A stretch of 64,000 nt of DNA from assembly GCA_963755825.1 (NCBI GenBank), contig CAVWLA010000001.1:2418001-2482000 (forward strand). The letters are read 5' to 3'. The position numbers were made by a program, and so were the translations under genes. The notes below the pieces were generated by a model. The model did not search any database. It worked only from the letters and a program-made list of their open reading frames with translations, and was not told where the DNA came from. The stretch comes from DATBQN01 sp963755825. Its GTDB lineage: Bacteria; Acidobacteriota; Thermoanaerobaculia; Multivoradales; UBA5704. Shown one piece after another: positions 35,802-43,121 of this stretch (its first letter is position 1; every line of letters begins with the position of its first letter).

Positions 35802-37814
35802 CTAGGCCGGCGAGAGCGCCGGCTGGCGGTCCTTCATCGCCTGGAACATCCCCGGCCGGTAGGCGGTGATGCGGCCGGTGAAGGCGGAGGCGGCGACGGT
35901 GAGCGGCGAGGCGAGCTAGAGCTGGCCGGGGCCGGAGCGCCCCTTGTAGTTGCGGTTGATCGCCGAGACGGTGACCTGGTCGTTGCTCTCCGAGACGCCG
36001 GGACCGCAGCCGATGCAGGCGCCGCAGCCGGGGTGGATGAGGGTGACGCCGGCGCGCTGGAAGGTGTCGGCGAGCCCGTTGGCGTGCACGAAACGCTCGA
36101 CCGCCTCCGAGCCGCACTGGATGAGGAACTTCACCCCCGGCGCCACCTGCAGGCCGGCGTCGAGCGCCTCCTTGACCACCTGGTGATAGAAGACCAGGTC
36201 GTCGATCTTCCCCGCCGTGCAGCTGCCGCCGTAGGCGATCTCGATCGGCACCTCGCCGATCTCGTCGACGAAGGCGCCGTTGGTGGGATCGGAGGGAATG
36301 CCGCGGTCGGGGTCGCCGGGGTGGGCGACCATCGGCCGGAGCGCCGAGAGGTCGATGGTATGGACCCCGCCGGCATACTCGGCGCCGGGGTCCGGCGCGA
36401 CGGCGCGCTCCCGCATCGCCGCGATGTCGATCCCCGGCCGCCACTCGGCGAGCCAGCGGTAGGTCTCCTCGTCCGCCTGCACGATCGCCGTCTTCGCGGC
36501 GCACTCGGTCGCCATGTTGGTGAGCGTGGCGCGCTCGTCCATCGACAGCGTCGAGAGGCCGGGGCCGGTGAACTCCATCACCCGGTTGAGCGTCGCCTGC
36601 GGCTTGGCGTACTCGAGCAGGATGTGGAGCATGACGTCCTTGGCGGTCACCCCCTCGGCGAGCTTGCCGGTGAGCTCGAAGCGGATCGACTCCGGGACCT
36701 CGACCTGGGTGAAGCCGGAGTGCGCGAGATCGGCGTACTCGGTGGCGCCGACCCCCCAGGTGAGGGCATTGTTGACGCCGCCCATGCAGGTGTGGCTGTC
36801 GGTCGCCTGGATGAAGTCGCCGGGCTCGATCATCGTCTCGCGCGCCACCTCGTGGCAGATGCCCGGCGAGCGGCCGTCGGTCGCTGAGAAGTCGCGCACG
36901 CCGGTGTGGCGCTGGAACTCGCGCTGCAGCGCGCGGAGCGTCTCGATCTTCGCCGTGAAGGGGCGCATCTTGGGCACTTCGGTGGCGTAGATCAGGTGGT
37001 CCTCGAAGACGGCGAGCTTGGCGGGGTTCTTCACCCGGTAGTCGGCGCCATATTCCTCCTCGAGGAAGTAGTGCACCTGGGCGGTGGTGAACTCGTGCGA
37101 GTAGCCGCCGTCGACCTCGACGACGACGGCGTCGCCTGGCTTGACGTAGTGCGGCCCGGGGCCCAGCAGATGGCGGGCGAGGATCTTCTCCGCCATCGTC
37201 ATCGGCCGCGCGCCGGTCGCCGGCCGCGGCAGCTCGATCGTGCCCGCCGCCAGCGCCTTCGAGAAGGGGAAGAGCCCGCCCTCCTGGACGACGATCTGGG
37301 TGATGGGGTCGAGGCCGCGGTAGAACTCGGCGAGCGGGATCGCCTCGCCGGCCTGCAGGCGGCGGAGCTGCGAGTGATCGCCCATCAGCACGCCCTGGCT
37401 GATGTTGTTGCGGGCGTGGATGGGGGCGAACGAGGCGGCGATGGCGATGCGGATGCCCGACCACTTCTCGGCCTGGACGGCGGTCTCCCGCGAGCTGCCG
37501 ACCCCCTTCCGGTAGCCGGAGACGATGACCTCGAAGTTGCCGTTGATGAGGGCGTCCTTCTCGAACAGCCGCTTGCCGTCGACGATCAGGCCGGCGTAGG
37601 CGTCGCGGGCGATGTCCTCCGGCCGGTGGCTGAAGCAGACCCATGCCGGGGTCATAGCATCGGTGTTGATGTCGTCGAGCAGATCCTCGACCGCGAGATC
37701 CTCCATCCGCAGGTCGAGCTCGCCGGCGAGCTGGCGCCGGATGAGCTCGGGGTCCTTGGTGAGGAAGAGGACCCGCTTGCCGGGGGTCAGGCGGACGAGG
37801 TCGCTCGGCTTCAT
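35802..37814 (-). CDS. aconitase-family hydratase with in-frame TAG near the C-terminus
   Basis: Citrate/isocitrate (or related) hydro-lyase with the swivel domain first (SGYRKGVGSSRETAVQAEK, FAPIHARNNISQG) and the [4Fe-4S] catalytic domain after it. Cluster ligands lie in DSHTCMGGVNN and GCGACIGCGPG, and substrate-binding residues in NRNYKGR and YGGSCTAGK. Reading from ATG 37814, a TAG at 35918-35916 follows SGPGQL. The frame then continues as LASPLTVAASAFTGRIT..., the usual C-terminal motif, to a second TAG at 35804-35802. Homologues commonly read LYLASP, so TAG replaces a likely Tyr (TAC). Without readthrough the product lacks 37 residues. It could be a nonsense mutation, readthrough or sequence error. 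Confidence 0.85.
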
Positions 37815-37931
37815 GTCGGCTCCAGTGCGGCGCGGTGAGGAGGGGGCCCGGGTGACGGGCGCGCGACGGCCACATGTCATTCTAACGCCGGCCGGCCGGC
37901 GCGAAAGTCCTCGTCCCGACGCCTCTCCTCC

Positions 37932-38738
37932 CTACTCGGCCGCCGGCTCCGCGAAGACCCTGCCGTCGTCGAGGCGCAGAGCGGTCAGGCTGTTGCCCCA
38001 GACGCAGCCGGTGTCGAGGCCGGCGACGCCGTCGGCGAGGTGGAGGCCGAGCGCCGCCCAGTGGCCGAAGACGATCTGGGCGCGGCGGCTGCGCCGGCCG
38101 GGGGCGGCGAACCAGGGGAGGTGGCCCGCCGGCGCCGCGGCGGGCGCGCCGCTCCAATCGGTCGCCATGCGGCCGCGGCGGTCGACGGTGCGCAGGCGGG
38201 TGAGGCCGGCGAGGGCCAGCCGCCGGCGCGCGGCGGGCGACAGGGTCTCGCGGAAGCGGCCAGGCGGCTCGGCGCGGAGGGTGGAGAGGAGGCGCCGGGC
38301 ACCGGCGCCGCGGAGCTCCGCCTCGACCTCGGCCGCGAGCTCGGCGGCGCGGCCGAGCGTCCACTCCGGCAGCAGCCCGGCATGCACCATCGCCCAGCCG
38401 TCCTCCCGATGGAGCAGCGGGCGGGCGCCGAGCCAGGCGAGGAGGTCGTCGCGGTCGCGCGCCGCGAGGACGTCGTCGAGCGTGTCGCGGCGGCGCGGCG
38501 CGGCGAGCCCCTGGGCGCGGGCCAGCAGGTGGAGGTCGTGGTTGCCGAGGACGGCGACGGCGCGCACCGGATCGAGGGCGGAGGCCCAGCGCAGCACGGC
38601 GAGCGAGCGCGGGCCGCGGTTGACCAGGTCCCCCACCAGCCACAGGCGGTCGCGGCGCGGATCGTGGCGCAGGCGCTTGAGCAGCCGCTGCAGGGTCGCG
38701 TAGCAGCCGTGGATGTCGCCGATCGCGTAGGTTGCCAT
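37932..38738 (-). CDS. apaH: diadenosine tetraphosphatase (symmetrical)
   Basis: Hydrolyses Ap4A to two ADP. 268 residues from ATG 38738. Phosphoesterase motifs: AIGDIHGCY, VGDLVNRGP, LGNHDLHLL, MVHAGLLPEW and FGHWAALG. The region HAGLLPEWTL fits ApaH better than general PP2A-type phosphatases. The interval to the aconitase-family gene is about 117 bases. Confidence 0.87.
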   Translation of the reverse strand: MATYAIGDIHGCYATLQRLLKRLRHDPRRDRLWLVGDLVNRGPRSLAVLRWASALDPVRAVAVLGNHDLHLLARAQGLAAPRRRDTLDDVLAARDRDDLLAWLGARPLLHREDGWAMVHAGLLPEWTLGRAAELAAEVEAELRGAGARRLLSTLRAEPPGRFRETLSPAARRRLALAGLTRLRTVDRRGRMATDWSGAPAAAPAGHLPWFAAPGRRSRRAQIVFGHWAALGLHLADGVAGLDTGCVWGNSLTALRLDDGRVFAEPAAE

Positions 38739-38911
38739 CGCGGCGCCACCATGCCGCAAGGGGCGCGCCAAGGCAAGGAGAACCGGGGCTCCGGCCACCG
38801 GCACTCACCGCCTCAGCCGGCATCGACCGGCGGTTGACGCTCCGCCGGCCGGCCACTAAGCTCCGGCGGTCCCCGGCGGACCCCGACCGCCAGCGCGCCC
38901 CTCCTTCCCGC

Positions 38912-40276
38912 ATGAGCCCCGCCACCTACGATGCGATCGTCCTCGGCGGCGGCCCGGCCGGCGCCGCGGCGGCGATCGGCCTCGCTCGCGCCGGCCTCTC
39001 TGCGGTGGTCCTCGAGCGCGCCGCCTTCCCGCGCTTCCACCTCGGCGAGTCGCTGCTGCCGGGGATGATGGGCATCCTCCGCGAGCTGGGGGTCGCCGAG
39101 CGCATCGCCGCCGTGCCACAGGTCGAGAAGCGCGGCGCCACCTTCGTCAACGGCGACGGCAGCGACCGCCTGTCGTTCCTCTTCGCCGACGCGCTGGCGG
39201 TCCGCCGCGGCGGCGAGAGCGTCGCCTTCAACGTCGAGCGCGCCCCCTTCGACACCGCCCTCCTCGACGCCGCGCGCGACGCCGGCGCCGAGGTGCGCCG
39301 CGCCGACGCCCGGTCGATCGCCCGCCTCGCCGACGGCGAGGTGGCGCTCGAGGTCGAGGAGGCGGGCGAGCGCCGCACCCTCCGCGGCCGCTATCTCGTC
39401 GACGCCTCCGGCCAGGCGGCGGTCGTCGGCCGCCACCTCGGCATCCGCCGCGTGCTGCCCGACCACCGCAAGGTCGCCTACTTCGGCCAGTTCGAGGGCA
39501 TCCCGCGCGAGCCCGGGCCGCCGGGCGGCTTCCCGGTCATCGCCGTCTGCCGCGAGGGGTGGTTCTGGCTCATCCCGCTCGACGAGCGGCGGACCAGCGT
39601 CGGCCTGGTGATGGACGCCGGCATCGCCAAACAGGTCGACGTGCCGTCCGCCGATCTGCTCGCCTGGGGCATCGCCCGCTCGCCCTGGATGCGGGAGCAG
39701 ACGGCGCACGCCCGCCGGCTGCCGACGAGCGGCATCCTCGCCGACTTCAGCTACCGCTGCGAGCCGTTCGCCGGGCCGGGCTACTTCCTCGCCGGCGACG
39801 CCGCCACCTTCGTCGACCCCATCTTCTCGACCGGCGTCTGCCTGGGGTTGGCGACCGGCCTCGAGGCGGCCCGCGCCGTGGCGCGGCTCGTCGGCGGCAC
39901 GGCGCAGCCGGCGGCGGAGCGGCGGCGCTACGCCCGCCTCGTCGACCGCACCACGGCGCCCTTCTTCCGCCTGGTGCGGCTCTACTACGACCAGGCCTTC
40001 CGCGAGCTCTTCTTCGAGGGCCAGGGACCGTTCGACGTCCATCGGGCGGTGATCTCGGTCCTCGCCGCCCACGTCTTCCCGCGCCCGGCCTTCGACCTGC
40101 GCTGGCGGCTGTGGCTCTTCGAGCGCTTCGTCGAGATCCAGCGCCGGGTGCCGCTAACGCCGCGGCGGCGCATCCACTCCCTCCTCGACGCGACGGCCGA
40201 TCCAGCATCCGCAGAGTCCGCGCCAGAGCCCGCCGAGCCGGCTGCCGAGGCAGTCTCCCAGCATGCCCGCCGCTGA
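38912..40276 (+). CDS. flavin-dependent halogenase-like oxidoreductase
   Basis: 454 residues from ATG 38912. FAD-binding GGGPAGAAAA at the N-terminus, ERAAFPRFHLGESLLPG (the RFHxGES motif of the halogenase/geranylgeranyl-reductase group), REGWFWLIPL at the place of the WxWxIP halogenase motif, and FLAGDAATFVDPIFSTGV. It could halogenate or oxidise the product of the adjacent polyketide-like cluster. Halogenation is inferred, and a reductase or hydroxylase is possible. Its last 13 bases overlap the next gene. Confidence 0.75.
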   Translation: MSPATYDAIVLGGGPAGAAAAIGLARAGLSAVVLERAAFPRFHLGESLLPGMMGILRELGVAERIAAVPQVEKRGATFVNGDGSDRLSFLFADALAVRRGGESVAFNVERAPFDTALLDAARDAGAEVRRADARSIARLADGEVALEVEEAGERRTLRGRYLVDASGQAAVVGRHLGIRRVLPDHRKVAYFGQFEGIPREPGPPGGFPVIAVCREGWFWLIPLDERRTSVGLVMDAGIAKQVDVPSADLLAWGIARSPWMREQTAHARRLPTSGILADFSYRCEPFAGPGYFLAGDAATFVDPIFSTGVCLGLATGLEAARAVARLVGGTAQPAAERRRYARLVDRTTAPFFRLVRLYYDQAFRELFFEGQGPFDVHRAVISVLAAHVFPRPAFDLRWRLWLFERFVEIQRRVPLTPRRRIHSLLDATADPASAESAPEPAEPAAEAVSQHARR

Positions 40277-40682
40277 GCCCGCCTTCGAGATCCTGCGCTC
40301 GGCGGCCGACGGCGCCGACGCCTGGAGCCTCGCCGTACGGGTGCCGGACGACAGCCGCCTCGTCGCCGGCCACTTCCCCGGCAGGCCGATCGTCCCCGGC
40401 GTCGCCCTCCTCGCCCTCGTCGCCCGCGCCGCCGCCGACTGGCGCGGCGAGGCGGGGGAGATCCTCGCCCTGCGCGGCGTCAAGCTGCGGCGGCCGGTGG
40501 CTCCCGGCGACACCCTGGCGGTCCGCCTGCGCCGGCTGGAGGACGGCGGCGCCGGGAGCGTCGCCTTCGAGCTGCGCCGCGCCGAGGGAGCTGCCGAGCC
40601 GGTGGCGACCGGCCAGGCGCGGCTCGGCCGCCGCGCGGCGCCAGGCCCATCCGGTTCGCCCGCCCAGGAGGCCGCGCCCTGA
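40264..40682 (+). CDS. FabZ/ApeI-like 3-hydroxyacyl-ACP dehydratase
   Basis: 139 residues. Hotdog fold with the catalytic motif AGHFPGRPIVPGVALLAL, whose His is the active base, then GVKLRRPVAPGDTL. Predicted to dehydrate 3-hydroxyacyl-ACP in the polyene cluster. The ATG overlaps the flavoprotein gene and its 3' end overlaps the next start. A second dehydratase-like gene follows; such pairs occur in aryl-polyene clusters. Confidence 0.82.
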
Positions 40683-41188
40683 CCGCTGTCGTCCATGGCG
40701 CGTCGCCGATCACGGCGCTCATCCCCCACCGCGACCCGGCGCTCCTCGTGCGGGTGGTGGCCAGCCGGACGCCGGGCGAGATCGTCTGCATCGCCGTCAT
40801 CCCCGGCGACCACCCGCTGGTCGAGCACGGGCGGGCGCCCTGCCTGCTGGCGATCGAGGCGGCGGCGCAGGCGGCGGCGGCCAGCCGGGCGCTCGAACCT
40901 CGCGACGCGAGCGGCGAGCGCGGAGCCCCCGGCCCCCCTGTCGAGGCAGCGGCGGCGCCGCGCATCGGCTATCTCGTCGGCGTCCGCGAGGCCGCCATCC
41001 ATCGCGCCGACCTCCCCGCCGGCTGGCCGCTCCGGGTCACCGTGCGGCCGGTCGGCAGCGCGCCGCCGCTCGCCGTCTACGAGGCGACGGTCGAGATCGA
41101 CGGCGAGACGGCGCTCACCGCCACCTTCAGCACCTACCTCCGCGCCGAGGAGACCTCAGCCGGCGCGCCTGGCAGTATCCCTGCATAG
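40679..41188 (+). CDS. ApeP-like dehydratase homologue, CTG start
   Basis: 169 residues. N-terminal LIPHRDPALLV is the motif of the ApeP/FabA-type group, followed by VIPGDHPLVEHGRAPCLLAIEAAAQAA. It is the second dehydratase of the cluster. The start appears to be CTG at 40679: it overlaps the previous TGA (CTGA) and lies seven bases after a perfect AGGAGG (40666-40671). No ATG, GTG or TTG precedes the conserved PHRDPALL motif; GTG and ATG codons further in would remove it. Confidence 0.78.
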   Translation: MTAVVHGASPITALIPHRDPALLVRVVASRTPGEIVCIAVIPGDHPLVEHGRAPCLLAIEAAAQAAAASRALEPRDASGERGAPGPPVEAAAAPRIGYLVGVREAAIHRADLPAGWPLRVTVRPVGSAPPLAVYEATVEIDGETALTATFSTYLRAEETSAGAPGSIPA

Positions 41189-41258
41189 CCCTTCAAATTC
41201 GGGGTGCGCGGCGCGGCGATCGGTCCGCGCGCGGCCCCGCCGACGAAAGGATGGTTCG

Positions 41259-42044
41259 ATGAGCTACCGCAACTTTCCGTCCGTGCTCGTGCTCGGGATG
41301 GCGCTCGCCGCCGCCCCGGCGTTCGCCTCCCAGGGCTACAACTCCGGCTCCGGAGAGCCCGTCCAGCAGCAGCCCACCGCCCAGCCGCCGATGGGCCAGC
41401 AGACCCCGCCGCCCTCGACTCAGACGCCGCCCGCGGCGCAGCCTCCCGCCGGCCAGCCGGCGACGCCGCCCGCCGCCGGCAGCCCCTCCACGCCGCCGCC
41501 CGCCGGCGCCGCGGGAGCCGCCGCCGTGCCGGGGACGGGAAACGGCCGCGACTGCATCGATCAGGCCTACGACTTCACCATCAACGGCCCCGACGACTGG
41601 GTGCGCGCCACCGACACCTCGAGCATCACCGTGCCGGGCACCGTCCGCTGCGTCTGGTCGCCGGACGGCACCACGGTGCTCGTCGCCTTCGTGCAGAAGG
41701 CCACGAAGCCGACCGACCCGCGCAAGCTGCTGACGTCCTCGGTCAACGCCCTCGTCAAGGGCCTCGGCGCCACCGTCCCCGAGCAGAACGTGCGCGACAT
41801 CGGCGGCATGCGCGGGATGTGGATGGTGGTCAACGGCAAGGGCACCGGCGCGGCGCTCTCCGCCAACGGCGACGTGCCGACGGCGCAGCACTGGGTGGCG
41901 ATCCCGCGCGTCGCCGACGTCGTCATCTTCCTGCTCACCGCGCCGCAGGCCAAGTTCGCCGATCAGGACCAGATCTTCCAGCAGGCCCTCGCGACGCTCA
42001 AGGTCGGCGGCATCCAGACGCCGGAGCAGAAGGCGGCCCAATAG
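41259..42044 (+). CDS. secreted Pro-rich protein with PsbP/DUF1795-like domain
   Basis: 261 residues. Signal peptide (cleavage near AAAPAFA), a Gln/Pro/Ala-rich linker of about 75 residues, then a domain CIDQAYDFTINGPDDWVRA...VWSPDGTTVLVAFVQK resembling the PsbP/DUF1795 fold, with GMRGMWMVVNGKG in the middle. Two Cys could form a disulfide. Function unknown. It follows the dehydratase on the same strand after about 70 bases and faces the acyltransferase gene. Confidence 0.7.
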   Translation: MSYRNFPSVLVLGMALAAAPAFASQGYNSGSGEPVQQQPTAQPPMGQQTPPPSTQTPPAAQPPAGQPATPPAAGSPSTPPPAGAAGAAAVPGTGNGRDCIDQAYDFTINGPDDWVRATDTSSITVPGTVRCVWSPDGTTVLVAFVQKATKPTDPRKLLTSSVNALVKGLGATVPEQNVRDIGGMRGMWMVVNGKGTGAALSANGDVPTAQHWVAIPRVADVVIFLLTAPQAKFADQDQIFQQALATLKVGGIQTPEQKAAQ

Positions 42045-42080
42045 AGGATCGCGGAGACCGGAATCTGGTCGGCCGATGTC

Positions 42081-42150
42081 GGTTCACCCGATCGGGAGAA
42101 CCGCATCGGTCCAAGAAATTGAATCCACCCAATCGGATCGACCGATCGGG
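42081..42150. repeat. two palindromes in the convergent interval
   Basis: Positions 42081-42102 read GGTTC-A-CCCGATCGGG-A-GAACC, symmetrical except for one base pair each side. Positions 42128-42150 form a second stem (CCCAATCGG, ATCGA, CCGATCGGG) with one mismatch. Both centre on CGATCGG. They may terminate the two convergent transcripts or bind a regulator. No T-run. Confidence 0.6.
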
Positions 42151-42170
42151 CGAGGCGCCGCCGCGGCGCC

Positions 42171-43121
42171 CTACTTCCACACCTTGCGGAAGCAGAACCA
42201 CTGGTAGGGCCGCGAGCGGATGGCGGCCTCCAGCTCGGCCGCGAAGCGGCCCGTCGCGGTGGCGATGTCGGCGCTCTTGTCCGCTGTCCTCGCCACCGCG
42301 ATCGGCGGCCGGATGGCGCAGCGATAGCTCAGCCGGCCCTCGCGGAAGACGAACACCGGCACCAGCTTCACCTCCGCCGCGCGGGCGAGCGCGGCGGGGC
42401 CGATGGGGAGTGGGAACGGATGCCCGAAGACCGGCACCTCGATCATCCGCCCGCCGGTGCGCGGCCGGTCGCCCTGCAGAGCCACGATCTCCCCGGCGCG
42501 GAGCGACTCGAGGAGCTCGAGGCCGAGCTGCGGATCGTCGGCCGCGAAGTGGGTGACGTAGCGGCTCCCCGCCTGCTTCTCGATCAGCCCGCGGATGAAC
42601 TCCTGGGCGCGGGGATCGGTCTCCACCTCGCGCACTACGTGCACCCGCCGCGCCACCTTCGCCGGCGGCAGCATCGACCCCACCTCCCAGTTGCCGATGT
42701 GCGCCGTCAGCAGGATGAACCCGTCGCCGCCGTCGGCCATCCGCTGCCAGATGTCGCTCCCCTCGAGGTCGACGGTGAAGGTGTGGTCGGTCGACAGCCG
42801 TTCGTAGCGCTCCGAGAGGCACCAGGCGAAGACCCAGAAGGTGCGGAAGATGCGGCGCTGGCGGGCGAGCCAGCCGCAGGGACCGAGCACCGGCACCAGG
42901 TTCGCCGCCACCGCCGCGCGGATGCGCCGGAGGGCGAAGAAGAAGAAGGTGGTGAAGACCGAGATGCTGATCGGGATCGTCCACTGCGGCAGGACCGCGA
43001 CGCCGAAGCGGTGGAGGCGGAACCAGACGACGCCGGTGACGTGGAGCGGACCGAGGAGGCGGCGCGCCCAGCCCCCCTCGGGGGCGTGCGGCGGGTTCTC
43101 CGGTGTCGCGGCGACGCTCAT
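42171..43121 (-). CDS. LpxL/HtrB-family acyltransferase
   Basis: 316 residues. One N-terminal membrane helix; catalytic HX4E in LTAHIGNWEVGS, substrate segment ALQGDRPRTGGRMIEVPVFG, and C-terminal PYQWFCFRKVW. The family acylates lipid A precursors; in aryl-polyene clusters a homologue (ApeM-like) may attach the polyene to a lipid. Its ATG overlaps the exporter stop (ATGA), so it is in the cluster operon. Confidence 0.85.
   Translation of the reverse strand: MSVAATPENPPHAPEGGWARRLLGPLHVTGVVWFRLHRFGVAVLPQWTIPISISVFTTFFFFALRRIRAAVAANLVPVLGPCGWLARQRRIFRTFWVFAWCLSERYERLSTDHTFTVDLEGSDIWQRMADGGDGFILLTAHIGNWEVGSMLPPAKVARRVHVVREVETDPRAQEFIRGLIEKQAGSRYVTHFAADDPQLGLELLESLRAGEIVALQGDRPRTGGRMIEVPVFGHPFPLPIGPAALARAAEVKLVPVFVFREGRLSYRCAIRPPIAVARTADKSADIATATGRFAAELEAAIRSRPYQWFCFRKVWK

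Noticed and set aside
35916..35918. Genome-wide reassignment of TAG to a sense codon
   Set aside because: TAG ends many genes here at their normal family length (sdhC, sucC, mdh, icd, ndk neighbours), so it is an ordinary stop codon.
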